This document shows, in pieces, positions 27,185-35,902 of a stretch of 64,000 nt of DNA. Location of the stretch: contig NZ_MSJR01000004.1 of NCBI RefSeq assembly GCF_002078605.1, forward strand, positions 185,972 through 249,971, read 5' to 3'. Under the pieces are notes generated by a model that ran no database searches, had not been told where the DNA came from, and saw nothing but the letters and a program-made list of their open reading frames with translations. The stretch comes from Salegentibacter sediminis. Lineage in GTDB: Bacteria; Bacteroidota; Bacteroidia; Flavobacteriales; Flavobacteriaceae. The position numbers and the translations under genes were made by a program. Each line of letters opens with the position of its first letter. Position 1 is the first letter of the stretch.

Positions 27185-27979
27185 ATGGAAGCTGAATTTA
27201 AAGACTCTCATTACTGGGCATTAATTCTTGGAGGAAGCACCGGACTGGGCCTGGCTTCGGCCCGCAAACTTGCCAAACACGGAATGAACATAATTATTAT
27301 CCACCGGGATATTGAAGGTGAAATTCCGGAAATTGAGGAAACCTTCGACGAAATAAGAGCCCATGGCGTAGAGCTAAAAAGCTTTAATGTAGATGCCACC
27401 GATGCCGATAAAAGGAGTTACCTTATTTCTGAAATTGTAAAAATTCTAAACGAAAAAGGGAAAATAAGAAGTTTGATTCACAGTATTTCCAAAGCCAGAT
27501 TAAGGCCAATGACCGGAAAAGACCAAACTTTGAGTAATCAGGATTTTCAGCTAACCATAGATGCTATGGCTATTAGTCTTTATGATTGGACCAAAGACTG
27601 TTTTGAAAATAAACTTTTTGCCAAAGATGCGCGTATAATTTCCTTTACCAGTGAAGGCCATAAAAAAGCCTGGGCAAATTACGCAGCAGTTTCGGCGGCA
27701 AAAGCTGCCCTCGAAGCAATAACGCGCAATATCGCCCTCGAATTTGCGCCCCATGGGATAAGAGCAAACTGCATTCAGGCAGGAGTAACGGTAACCAGAT
27801 CGCTTCAAATGATTCCCGGGAATGAAACCCTACGGGTTCACGCCCTAAAACATAATCCTTTTAAAAGACTCACTGTACCTGCCGATGTAGGCAATGTGGT
27901 TTACCTGATGAGCAAAGATGAGGCTGGCTGGATTAATGGAAGTATTATCCCGGTAAATGGCGGGGAGCATCTAAAATAA
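27185..27979 (+). CDS. FabL-like enoyl-ACP reductase, SDR superfamily
   Basis: This 264-residue protein has the cofactor-binding start WALILGGSTGLGLASARKLA. The active-site segment YAAVSAAKAALEAITRNIALEF shows Tyr and Lys separated by six residues (Y-x6-K) instead of the classical SDR Y-x3-K. That spacing defines the FabI/FabL enoyl reductases, and the sequence around it resembles Bacillus FabL (YTTVGVSKAALEAL). The C-terminus GWINGSIIPVNGGEH is standard. The expected reaction is NAD(P)H-dependent reduction of enoyl-ACP in fatty acid elongation. Bacteroidota usually also have FabI, so this may be a second isozyme or a reductase in another lipid pathway. Confidence 0.78.
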   Translation: MEAEFKDSHYWALILGGSTGLGLASARKLAKHGMNIIIIHRDIEGEIPEIEETFDEIRAHGVELKSFNVDATDADKRSYLISEIVKILNEKGKIRSLIHSISKARLRPMTGKDQTLSNQDFQLTIDAMAISLYDWTKDCFENKLFAKDARIISFTSEGHKKAWANYAAVSAAKAALEAITRNIALEFAPHGIRANCIQAGVTVTRSLQMIPGNETLRVHALKHNPFKRLTVPADVGNVVYLMSKDEAGWINGSIIPVNGGEHLK

Positions 27980-28085
27980 TTTGTAGTTAATTAAGTCCTA
28001 AAACGCGTTAAACAGTCTAAAGGAGATTGTGAGGGCTCAAGTGAATTTGTATCTTAATACCACTAATATAAAATCCAAAGAATTT

Positions 28086-28805
28086 ATGAAGACAGTTGAT
28101 AAAATGGAGGTGCTTCACAGCCAGTCTGCCGAATTTATCGAAAAGGCCGAACCTGGGAAATTCCATAAGTTAATACCGGATACCTTTATTATTAAAGGAG
28201 ATAAAAACAACGGAAGCCATAATCAGGGGTATGCTATAAGGCATATAAATCGCCAGGATATAATTCTGATCGATGTCGTTGAAAAATCTACAAAAGACGC
28301 AGTAAAAAAACTGGTTTCTGATGGCTATCGCATTAAAGGAATTCTCATCACCTGTGATGAAATAATGAAAAGCGCTTATGCCGATCTAAAAACAATTTCG
28401 GAAGACGCGGGTGGCGCTGCAATTTTTGCCCATCCCAGAAAAAATTTCAGAGATGACTTTAGAACAAAGGATATAACCGCCAAGGAAAATGTCCTGAAGG
28501 ATTTTGGTCTAAAGGTATTTGATCTTCCCGGCAATGGGGGAGCATCTGTGATTCTTTATTCTGAAATAAACGACGGGATGTTATTTACCGGGGATGATGC
28601 CGAGGGTTCCCCTTACGATTCTGATCTTAATACTTTCAAGCGTCCTGAGATGAAGAAAAAGAATGACGATTTTGGACTTGCTGAAAGCTGGAGTGCATTC
28701 AGAGAAGAATTCAGTTATTTATTTCCGAGGAAAGGAAAACCAGGTTTTAACCTGGAAGAAGGCCAGCAAACCGATATTCTAAACGCATTAAGCCGAAGTC
28801 ATTAA
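28086..28805 (+). CDS. Degenerate metallo-beta-lactamase-fold protein without metal-binding histidines
   Basis: The product has 239 residues from ATG 28086. An in-frame GTG at 28029 with AGGAG three bases upstream would add 19 residues, but SD sites are rarely used in this phylum. The sequence follows the MBL fold order: DTFIIKGDKNN, QDIILIDVVEKS, a helix, IKGILITCDE where HxHxDH should be, and LPGNGGASVILYSEINDGMLFTGDDAEG. In the last block the fold's GH and LFTGD motifs are recognisable, but His is replaced by Asn. All metal ligands except the GDD aspartates appear lost. It may be a binding or structural protein; the function is unknown. Confidence 0.65.
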   Translation: MKTVDKMEVLHSQSAEFIEKAEPGKFHKLIPDTFIIKGDKNNGSHNQGYAIRHINRQDIILIDVVEKSTKDAVKKLVSDGYRIKGILITCDEIMKSAYADLKTISEDAGGAAIFAHPRKNFRDDFRTKDITAKENVLKDFGLKVFDLPGNGGASVILYSEINDGMLFTGDDAEGSPYDSDLNTFKRPEMKKKNDDFGLAESWSAFREEFSYLFPRKGKPGFNLEEGQQTDILNALSRSH

Positions 28806-28828
28806 ATTTAGTTTCCCGGGGCTGCTAT

Positions 28829-28891
28829 AAAAATAAAACGATACCTTTCCCAATTTCTAACAGGATTCAGTCTGGTATTGGTTTTATTTTT
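28829..28891. terminator. Bidirectional terminator candidate between convergent genes
   Basis: Long imperfect inverted repeat: AAAAATAAAAC + ATACC (28829-28845) pairs with GGTAT + GTTTTATTTTT (28874-28891). The A/T-rich outer arms give a T-run on both strands, fitting the convergent gene pair. Confidence 0.6.
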
Positions 28892-28909
28892 CAGGCAGTC
28901 CCTTTTTCT

Positions 28910-29446
28910 TTATTCCTCACTTGTTTCCTCATCCTGATTATCTTCAACCAAAGGGTGATCGGTAACTCCCAGGCCCACGATTAAAATAATATTTGCTATT
29001 GTTCCATAAAGCATAGTCACAACAGCGATCAAACCACCTCCAAGCAAAGCTGCGACACCTAGGGTTATATAATAAATTGTGGTATACCAACTACCGGGTA
29101 CTTCCTGGCTTTCTGTAATTGGAATATTCAGGAATAAAAAAGCTATCACTGCTGAAATTATCAGGATGGTATCATATTTAGCAATACTCAATACCTGCCG
29201 GTAATGTGCCTTATTTAAACTGGAATTGGCAGCCCGACTTAGGCTTAATAGGGTTAACATTAAAGCCAGAATGGTTGACGATCCCAAAATCACGGTATTA
29301 CAAAGCATATTTATACCTGAAACCGAAGATTCCAATAAAGCCTTTGCCTCATAACCCGAAAGCCTGCCCAGCACAAATGTACCGGAAGCCATAACGAGAG
29401 TAGCCACAGCTCCTCCAAAAAGCGCCCGTTTAATAATTACACTCAT
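28910..29446 (-). CDS. Four-helix integral membrane protein, unknown function
   Basis: The product has 178 residues from ATG 29446 (MSVIIKRALFGGAVATLVMA); an upstream ATG at 29467 adds seven weak residues. Four hydrophobic segments are visible, near residues 8-27, 45-65, 85-105 and 125-165. The second carries SSTILALMLTLLSLSRAANSSL, the last is glycine-rich, and an acidic tail (DNQDEETSEE) ends the protein. No enzymatic motif is visible and I do not recognise the family with confidence. It is monocistronic and divergent from the aconitase gene. Confidence 0.7.
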   Translation of the reverse strand: MSVIIKRALFGGAVATLVMASGTFVLGRLSGYEAKALLESSVSGINMLCNTVILGSSTILALMLTLLSLSRAANSSLNKAHYRQVLSIAKYDTILIISAVIAFLFLNIPITESQEVPGSWYTTIYYITLGVAALLGGGLIAVVTMLYGTIANIILIVGLGVTDHPLVEDNQDEETSEE

Positions 29447-29570
29447 AATCCAAAAATTAGTTAGCAATCGGAAAATAAAGGAATAAGACTAAATCATGCT
29501 ATAAGATATTGTTAAATGCTAGGTAATTCAAATGAAAAAATGATATTTTAAAAAATAAAATTAACCAACT

Positions 29571-31595
29571 ATGTCACAATTAAATGTAACCCAGAAACTT
29601 ATTAAAGAGCATCTCCTCAAAGGGGAAATGAAACCAGGCACCGAAATCGGTTTGAAAATAGATCAGGCCCTGCTTCAGGATGCAACCGGAACCCTCGTGC
29701 AGTTAGAACTCGAAGCTATGGGACTTAAAAAAGCGCAAACCGAAGTAGCGGTACAATATGTAGATCATAACCTTTTACAAACCGATTTTAAAAATGCTGA
29801 TGACCACGTTTTCCTCCAGTCTGCAGCGCAAAAATTCGGGCTTTGGTATAGCCGTCCCGGAAACGGCGTAAGTCATCCGGTACATATGGAGCGCTTTGGA
29901 AAACCCGGAAAGACCATGGTAGGTTCAGATAGCCATACCCCGGCTGCAGGTGCTCTGGGTATGCTTGCCATTGGTACAGGAGGCCTGGATGTAGCTGCTG
30001 CAATTGCAGGACAACCGTATTTTGTAAAAATGCCACAGGTTTGGGGGGTAAAGTTAACCGGTAAACTGCCAGATTGGGTTAGTGCAAAAGATATCATTCT
30101 TGAAATGCTGCGTCGTCACGATGTAAAAGGTGGAGTAGGAAAGATCGTGGAATATTATGGAGAAGGACTTAAAAACTTAAGTGCAATGGACCGCCACGTG
30201 ATTGCCAATATGGGAGCCGAATTAGGTGCTACCACCACGGTATTCCCGAGCGATGAAGAAACCCGGAGGTTTTTAAAATCACAGAACAGAGAGGAAGACT
30301 GGAAAGAATTAATAGCCGATGAGGGATGTGAATATGACCTTCATGAAGAAATTATCCTGGATGAACTTGTTCCGCTAATAGCAAAACCTACAAGTCCGGG
30401 AAATGTGGTTCCGGTACGCGAAGTAGAAGGGAAGGAGATAAGCCAGGTGGTTATAGGCTCTTCGGCCAACCCGGGCTTAAGAGATTTCTGGATAGCAGGT
30501 GCTATTGTGGATGGGAAAACTGTTAGTGGCGATGTATCCTTCGATATCAACCCAACATCAAGACAGATAATTCAGAATATGATAGATAACCGGGCGTTTG
30601 CCAACCTCATTAAAGCGGGAGCAAGGTTTCACCAGTCTGGTTGTATGGGATGTATAGGGATGGGACAGGCCCCGGCATCTAAAACTATAAGTTTGAGAAC
30701 TATGCCTAGAAATTTCCCTGACAGATCTGGAACAAAAGATGATCAGGTGTACCTATGTAGTCCTGAAACTGCTGCAGCTTCAGCCTTAACTGGAAAAATC
30801 ACCGATCCAAGGGATTTGGAAAAGCTTTATAACATGAGCTATCCACAATTTAAATATCCCGATCTGGAGATCATTAATACTGAAATGCTCGTGGCACCGC
30901 CAGAAGACAGTTCTGATATTGAGCTTGAAAAGGGGCCCAATATTAAATCGCTTCCATATATTGAACCCATGCAGGATCATTATAGTGTGCCTGTTCTGTT
31001 AAAGATGGGTGATAATATTTCTACCGATGAGATTTTAAAAGCAGGAGCCGAGGTTTTACCCTTTAGGAGTAATCTTCCTGAGATCAGTAAATTTTCTTAT
31101 ACCGTCATTGATGAAACTTTTTATGACCGTGCCATGAAATCCAAAGACGAACACGGGGGGCACATTGTTGTTGCAAAAGATAATTATGCACAGGGTTCCA
31201 GTAGAGAACACGCCGCCATCGCACCAAAATATTTGGGACAAATAGCGGTGATAGCTAATTCTTACGCAAGAATCGCCTGGCAAAACCTGGTTAATTTTGG
31301 AATTCTACCTTTGGAGTTTTTAGATATTAATGATTACGATAAAATAGAGCAGGGGGATATCATAACCTTTCGAGATCTGCGTAATGATGTTATAAACAGA
31401 AATAATATCAGGGTAATTGTTCGTAAACCCAATGGGGATAAAGTAAGATTTGAAACAAAACATAGTATGAGTGATCGCCAGATAAACATCTTGCTGAAAG
31501 GCGGAATCATTAATGAATTTAAAGAAAGAATTGAAGAACAGGAACTGGGAGAAGACGAAGCTTTAGACCATACTTATAAGGACAAAATGGAATAA
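29571..31595 (+). CDS. Aconitate hydratase, short monomeric type with Ser in the first cluster-ligand motif
   Basis: This 674-residue protein has aconitase domains 1-3 (DHNLLQTDFKNADDH; GSDSHTPAAGALGMLAIGTGGLD; SGCMGCIGMGQAP with the Cys-x-x-Cys cluster ligands) and a C-terminal swivel domain joined on the same chain (LKMGDNISTDEIL; DNYAQGSSREHAA; SYARIAWQNLVNFGILPL). It should isomerise citrate and isocitrate in the TCA cycle. The motif that normally reads IGSCTNS reads IGSSANPG here, so the first of three canonical cluster cysteines is Ser. This fits the shorter putative aconitase subfamily rather than AcnA or AcnB. A strong terminator follows. Confidence 0.88.
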   Translation: MSQLNVTQKLIKEHLLKGEMKPGTEIGLKIDQALLQDATGTLVQLELEAMGLKKAQTEVAVQYVDHNLLQTDFKNADDHVFLQSAAQKFGLWYSRPGNGVSHPVHMERFGKPGKTMVGSDSHTPAAGALGMLAIGTGGLDVAAAIAGQPYFVKMPQVWGVKLTGKLPDWVSAKDIILEMLRRHDVKGGVGKIVEYYGEGLKNLSAMDRHVIANMGAELGATTTVFPSDEETRRFLKSQNREEDWKELIADEGCEYDLHEEIILDELVPLIAKPTSPGNVVPVREVEGKEISQVVIGSSANPGLRDFWIAGAIVDGKTVSGDVSFDINPTSRQIIQNMIDNRAFANLIKAGARFHQSGCMGCIGMGQAPASKTISLRTMPRNFPDRSGTKDDQVYLCSPETAAASALTGKITDPRDLEKLYNMSYPQFKYPDLEIINTEMLVAPPEDSSDIELEKGPNIKSLPYIEPMQDHYSVPVLLKMGDNISTDEILKAGAEVLPFRSNLPEISKFSYTVIDETFYDRAMKSKDEHGGHIVVAKDNYAQGSSREHAAIAPKYLGQIAVIANSYARIAWQNLVNFGILPLEFLDINDYDKIEQGDIITFRDLRNDVINRNNIRVIVRKPNGDKVRFETKHSMSDRQINILLKGGIINEFKERIEEQELGEDEALDHTYKDKME

Positions 31596-31604
31596 AATCT
31601 AATT

Positions 31605-31636
31605 AAAAAAGGGTCTGAATTTTCAGACCCTTTTTA
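31605..31636. terminator. Bidirectional intrinsic terminator between aconitase and HPF genes
   Basis: A-tract, stem GGGTCTGAA (31611-31619) with TTCAGACCC (31622-31630), two-base loop, then a T-tract. It serves both convergent genes. Confidence 0.9.
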
Positions 31637-31656
31637 TTAGATTTAAACGACCACTC

Positions 31657-31956
31657 TTAATGAGTGCTCATTTTTGCTTTTCTTTTCTGAAGCTGACGAT
31701 CGATATCTTTAATAGACTCTACCACAGCGGCTTCAAATGAAGTTTCGTTGGATTCTGCAAAGATTTTAGGGCCAGGCATACTGATATTTATATTGCAGAT
31801 ATATCCCTTAGGGTCTTCAACTTCATGTTTTTTAAAATGCACTTCAGCACTTATAATAAAATCATATTTTTCTTCTAACTTATCAAGCTTTTTCTGGCTG
31901 AATTCCTCCAAACCTTCGCTTTTATCCATCTTTACATATTGAAATCTTGCGTCCAT
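31657..31956 (-). CDS. hpf: Ribosome hibernation-promoting factor, short form
   Basis: This 99-residue protein consists of a single S30AE domain: FQYVKMDKSEGLEEFSQKKLDKLEEKYD, then AEVHFKKHEVEDPKGYICNINISMPGPKIFAESNETSFEAAVVESIKDIDRQLQKRK. It lacks the C-terminal dimerisation domain of long HPF. It binds the decoding centre of the 30S subunit and inactivates ribosomes in stationary phase. The symbol hpf is used for the family; RaiA/YfiA is the close alternative. It is monocistronic. Confidence 0.92.
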   Translation of the reverse strand: MDARFQYVKMDKSEGLEEFSQKKLDKLEEKYDFIISAEVHFKKHEVEDPKGYICNINISMPGPKIFAESNETSFEAAVVESIKDIDRQLQKRKAKMSTH

Positions 31957-32081
31957 AGTTCTATTTTTTATTTAGGTTCAAGAAAAATAAATTTCACTAA
32001 CAATACAAGCATCACAAACACATTTGGCAAAGTTTTATGATTGGTAATTATCGCAAACTAATTATTTAGTTTGAAAACACA

Positions 32082-32996
32082 TTATTCATCAATATCATTA
32101 CTGGTTTGAATCACCACCTGGCGAATTTGCGGAATTTTATTTTTAATTTCCAAACGCAGACTTTCCATTGTTTGTTCTGCCTGAATAAGTTTGAGGTCAT
32201 CTGCCAGGTCTATCTCGATAACTGCAAAAATGTTTTCGGGACCAAAATGCATAGTTTGGGGAACAGCCCAATCTTTTATATTAATATTTCTTTTGAGGAT
32301 TTTTTCCAGAGAAACCATAACATCGGCGCTGGCACTTTCACCAAGGAGAAGACCTTTGCTTTCGCGGGCAAGAAAAGTGGCTACTAATAGGAGAATAAGT
32401 CCAATGAGAATGGAGGAGGCTCCGTCAAGATAAGGATTCTGAAGCTGTTGAGATAAAAATATACCAAACAAGGCTACAAGAAGTCCTGCCAGGGCGGCAG
32501 TGTCTTCAATGATTACCGCAAAAGTAGCAGCATCCTTACTTTTTACAATGCTATTGATAAGATTGGTTTTCTTAGTTCGTGATTTATTAAAAGTTTTAAG
32601 GGCAAGATACAGCGCCGTGCCTTCAAAAATAATTGCTGCGCCAAGGACCACATAATTCCAGGTAGGGTCTTCTATAACGTGAGGGTCCTGTAGCGCGTGG
32701 ATACCTTCGTAAATGGCAAATCCACCACCAAGAGCAAAAATAAGGATGCTCACTACAAAACTCCAGAAATATACTTCCTTACCATAACCAAATGGATGCA
32801 TTTCGTCTGGTTCCTGTTTAGAACGTTTTATACCCAGGAGAAGAAGAAGACCATTCCCGGTATCTACCAGGGAGTGAATTCCTTCGGCCATCATTGCAGA
32901 ACTACCTGTGAAAAACGATGCTGTAAATTTGCTGATTGCTATAAGTGTATTGGCGCCAATGGCACCATAGATTGCGATTTTCGATCCGCCTGCCAT
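32082..32996 (-). CDS. Cation diffusion facilitator, ZnT9-like branch
   Basis: This 304-residue protein has six membrane segments. TM2 carries EGIHSLVDTGNG, with the usual His-x-x-x-Asp metal site. TM5 reads IIEDTAALAGLLVALFG, where the expected HxxxD is replaced by Glu-Asp-Thr. That substitution and the MHPFGYGKEVYFWSF loop match the SLC30A9/ZnT9-like branch of CDF transporters. The C-terminal cytosolic domain (FAVIEIDLADDLKLIQAE) is the ferredoxin-like metal sensor. The probable role is efflux of Zn2+ or another divalent metal, with altered site chemistry. It is monocistronic. Confidence 0.88.
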   Translation of the reverse strand: MAGGSKIAIYGAIGANTLIAISKFTASFFTGSSAMMAEGIHSLVDTGNGLLLLLGIKRSKQEPDEMHPFGYGKEVYFWSFVVSILIFALGGGFAIYEGIHALQDPHVIEDPTWNYVVLGAAIIFEGTALYLALKTFNKSRTKKTNLINSIVKSKDAATFAVIIEDTAALAGLLVALFGIFLSQQLQNPYLDGASSILIGLILLLVATFLARESKGLLLGESASADVMVSLEKILKRNINIKDWAVPQTMHFGPENIFAVIEIDLADDLKLIQAEQTMESLRLEIKNKIPQIRQVVIQTSNDIDE

Positions 32997-33261
32997 AGAG
33001 ATCAGATTTAATTTATTTGATTATTAATTTCAGTGTAAAAATGAAATTACAATAATTAAATAGCGCTCATAGGTATTAAGCTTAAATTTTAGAAAACTTT
33101 AGACATATAGGAGAAGATTAGAAATTAAAAAATAAAACAAATAGAAGTGGATCTAATTATGCTATTTTACATAATATAAATTATAGTTCAATTTGTTGAT
33201 ATGAGTAAAAAGGTGGATAGAACCTTTTCTAGGAGCTTTTTATTAATCTATTTCAGAAATT

Positions 33262-33723
33262 TTATTCTTCTACCGCAAAAGCATCTACAGGTTCCTCGAA
33301 TGCAATAAACAGTACGCAGGGCAAATCTCCACATTTAGCCGAATGAGGTTTCTTTGCCGGCCCGTATGCATAGCTTCCTTCTCTTAAAATTTGAGAATCT
33401 TCACCTTTGTAGGTAACCTCCAATTCTCCTGAAACCAATACCATACGCTCTGCTGAAGTATGTTTATGATTAGGAATTAGGGTATTTGCGGGAACTTTAA
33501 AAAAGACATCAGCATTCATTTTTCCGGGATCCCCGTGTAATACAGCTATCTCGCAACCAGCTGGCATAAAATCGGGACAAGCTCCCCATTGTAGATTATT
33601 ATCGGTTTTGGTTATTACAACAGAATCTTCAAATGGTTCCTGAGCAAAGAGCGTTACCGTAGACAAAAAAATAAATGACAACAGTAAAATTTTCGTTTTA
33701 AATGATTGAAAGAATGTTTTCAT
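33262..33723 (-). CDS. Secreted cupin-domain protein (ChrR-like)
   Basis: The product has 153 residues from ATG 33723 (MKTFFQSFKTKILLLSFIF, cleavage after LFAQ). A longer frame to 33837 only adds residues before this evident signal peptide. The cupin barrel shows metal-site residues in NHKHTSAERMVLVSGE and a later His in AKKPHSAKCG. A CPDFMPAGCEIAVLHGDPGKM block is typical of ChrR-type cupins. It may bind a metal and act on, or sense, a small molecule in the periplasm; the substrate is unknown. It is encoded in a lone position with a 265-base AT-rich gap downstream. Confidence 0.8.
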   Translation of the reverse strand: MKTFFQSFKTKILLLSFIFLSTVTLFAQEPFEDSVVITKTDNNLQWGACPDFMPAGCEIAVLHGDPGKMNADVFFKVPANTLIPNHKHTSAERMVLVSGELEVTYKGEDSQILREGSYAYGPAKKPHSAKCGDLPCVLFIAFEEPVDAFAVEE

Positions 33724-33849
33724 AATTACAGGGTTTTTAGGAATTATAACTATGTTCCAAGTAACTTTTACTAAAACAGTCCAAGTTAACTTCAAACCCT
33801 CGCTTAGCTTATAGGTATTTTCCTGTATTTTACCCATATTGGAAAACCA

Positions 33850-35172
33850 TTATACCAAACTTATTCTTACTTTTTTACGTTTTAACCTAGTATTATTGAG
33901 GATTTCTATTAAATTCTTCGCCTTAAAAGTCGGTACGGCAACAAAGGCGCAATCCTGTTTTAGTTCTATAAGGCCAAGTTCCTCTTTTTCAAGCTGTCCC
34001 TGTTTCAGAAATAAACCGGCGATATCAGCTTTGGAAATCTTATCTTTTCTTCCCCCGGAAATAAATAAAGTGGTTTGTTCAGCAGAGGTATTTACTGTAC
34101 TTTCAAAGGAAAGCCCCTCCTCCCATTTATGTTGATTCGGTTTAATAAACTCCGGTAAATTTTCCTTTTCACCATGTAAAACATAAGCAATACCCCTGGA
34201 GTGCATCCGGGCGGTTCTTCCATTCCTATGAATAAACTCTTCATTTTTAAATGGAAGTTGATAATGGATAATAAAATCGATCTCAGGCACATCTATCCCA
34301 CGTGCTGCGAGATCAGTTGCGATAATTATTCTGTGGCTTCCGTTACGGAATTTAATAAGGGCTCGTTCCCTGTCTTTTTGTTCCATACCTCCAAAGAAAC
34401 AAGCGTGAGAGATTTTGTTTCCATTTAAATAATCACTGACTTCTGCAATGCTATCCTTAAAATTACAGAAAACTATACCGCTAGCTGACGGGTTTTGATT
34501 GATAAGCTTTTTGAGTCCCGGGAGTTTATTACGACCTGGAACCGATACGGTTTTTATCTCGAGTGGCGGCCTCCCTCCTTCCAGGTAATTTAATATTTTA
34601 GGCTCTTTAACACCGGTGAACCCAGGGATTTCGATTCCCTGTGTAGCAGAGGTTAAAATTCGTTTCTCCAGTTGGGTTAAGCTACCAATAATCTCACTCA
34701 TTTCAGCGGTAAATCCTACCTCCAGGGATTTATCGAATTCATCCAGAATCAGTGTTCTGATTTCTTCTACGGCAAATGTTTTTCTTCTTATATGATCGGC
34801 AATACGACCAGGAGTACCGATGAGAATTGCAGGTGGATGATTTAACTCTATTTTATCTTTAGCAAATGCACGCCCCCCATAGACAGCATTGGTTTTAAAC
34901 CCGGAACCTATTTCCCGTGTGACCTGTTCAATTTGTATGGCAAGCTCCCTTGAAGGAACCAGAATAATGGCCTGGACCTGATCAAGATCAGGATCCAATA
35001 GTTCTAATAAAGGCAATAAAAACCCCAGGGTTTTTCCGGTTCCGGTTGGAGATAGCAGAACGGTGTCTTTTTGCTCCGTTATTACCTTATGCGCTTTTTT
35101 TTGCATAGGATTAAGCTCAGATATACCAAGCTTGGTCAGGATCTCCTGATGATTTTTTTTAGTTTTCTGCAT
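33850..35172 (-). CDS. DEAD-box RNA helicase with C-terminal RNA-binding domain
   Basis: This 440-residue protein has Q motif MQKKAHKVI, motif I SPTGTGKT, Ia PSRELAIQ, GTPGRI, motif II in the variant form LILDEFDKS (Asp-Glu-Phe-Asp in place of DEAD), III TSATQ, IV, V ATDLAARGIDVPEID and VI HRNGRTAR. The last 75 residues (TTLFISGGRKDKISKADIAGLFLKQG; FVAVPTFKAKNLIEILN) form a DbpA-type RNA-binding domain. It probably acts in ribosome assembly and RNA remodelling, perhaps at low temperature together with the cold-shock protein encoded just upstream. Confidence 0.92.
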   Translation of the reverse strand: MQKTKKNHQEILTKLGISELNPMQKKAHKVITEQKDTVLLSPTGTGKTLGFLLPLLELLDPDLDQVQAIILVPSRELAIQIEQVTREIGSGFKTNAVYGGRAFAKDKIELNHPPAILIGTPGRIADHIRRKTFAVEEIRTLILDEFDKSLEVGFTAEMSEIIGSLTQLEKRILTSATQGIEIPGFTGVKEPKILNYLEGGRPPLEIKTVSVPGRNKLPGLKKLINQNPSASGIVFCNFKDSIAEVSDYLNGNKISHACFFGGMEQKDRERALIKFRNGSHRIIIATDLAARGIDVPEIDFIIHYQLPFKNEEFIHRNGRTARMHSRGIAYVLHGEKENLPEFIKPNQHKWEEGLSFESTVNTSAEQTTLFISGGRKDKISKADIAGLFLKQGQLEKEELGLIELKQDCAFVAVPTFKAKNLIEILNNTRLKRKKVRISLV

Positions 35173-35257
35173 AAATTGTATAAATGGGGACTACCGGAAA
35201 ATGTGAATTCCGGCTCCAGGAAGTAACAGGGCTATTTAATAGCCTAAAAATAAAGAA

Positions 35258-35292
35258 GCTTCGGTAATAAAACATGGTATAATACCGAAGCC
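35258..35292 (-). terminator. Terminator after the cold-shock-domain gene
   Basis: Arms GCTTCGGTA (35258-35266) and TACCGAAGC (35283-35291), 16-base loop, followed on the minus strand by a T-rich run. It separates the cold-shock gene from the helicase gene. Confidence 0.7.
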
Positions 35293-35304
35293 ATAGAATT
35301 GAAA

Positions 35305-35745
35305 TTATATCTTTTTGACCTTTACGGCATTCATTCCTTTCATACCTCTTTCAAGTTCAAAAGTAACTTTGTCATTTTCATCAATATCTTCAAGGGTACC
35401 GCTAATATGAACAAAATATTTTTCCTGGGTTTGAGTATCCAAAATAAAACCAAAACCTTTAGAGTGATCGAAAAAGGAAACTTTACCTTCCCTTTGGGGA
35501 TCTTCCTCAGGCATATCCTCTTTTTTAGGAACACCAATTTCAATGCTTTCGGCATCTACTTCTACTTTTTGATCAGGATCTGGCGGGGTATCGGTAAGAT
35601 TGCCATATTGATCTACATAAGCGAATTCAGGACTATCAGAATTAGAAGCTTTTCGCTCTTCCTTCTTCTTTTTCTTCTCTTCCCGCTTTTTTGCTTTCTT
35701 TTTTTCTTTTTCTATTTTATTAAATGTTTGTTGGGATTTTGCCAT
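35305..35745 (-). CDS. Cold-shock-domain protein with lysine-rich N-terminal extension
   Basis: This 146-residue protein starts with a very basic helix (residues 1-35, runs of KKAKKREEKKKKKEERK) and an acidic linker (about 45-80). A cold-shock domain fills 82-146: REGKVSFFDHSKGFGFI (RNP1-like), EKYFVHISG (RNP2-like) and FELERGMKGMNAVKVKKI. It should bind single-stranded RNA or DNA as a chaperone. The open frame on the opposite strand is only a mirror of the Lys codons. Its leader is long (about 150 bases from the likely promoter), as is common for cold-shock mRNAs. A DEAD helicase gene lies downstream. Confidence 0.9.
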   Translation of the reverse strand: MAKSQQTFNKIEKEKKKAKKREEKKKKKEERKASNSDSPEFAYVDQYGNLTDTPPDPDQKVEVDAESIEIGVPKKEDMPEEDPQREGKVSFFDHSKGFGFILDTQTQEKYFVHISGTLEDIDENDKVTFELERGMKGMNAVKVKKI

Positions 35746-35902
35746 TCGTTTTAACTACCTATTGATTATTTAATTATTTATATTATTTCTGTAAATTATT
35801 TTCAAGCTTAGGTTTATCCTGAAAGTTGTTTTACTATGCAATAAAGTTATTATAAGGATTTATTACCGGAAATACAATTATTGCAGTTAATTTCTTGATA
35901 TG

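Noticed and set aside
28021..28031. Shine-Dalgarno-like AGGAG before a GTG start of the MBL-fold gene
   Set aside because: Spacing of three bases is too short and SD sites are not used much in this phylum; the ATG at 28086 is as good or better.
32054..32073. CAAACTAA/TTAGTTTG hairpin after the CDF gene as terminator
   Set aside because: No T-run follows on the minus strand; it may be chance in AT-rich sequence.
33201..33308. 35-residue plus-strand ORF beginning MSKKVDRTFSRS
   Set aside because: It runs into the cupin gene on the other strand and shows no promoter word or conserved feature.
35299..35754. Long plus-strand open frame opposite the cold-shock gene
   Set aside because: Phe/Leu runs arise from the Lys-rich tail on the other strand; the cold-shock domain is clear.
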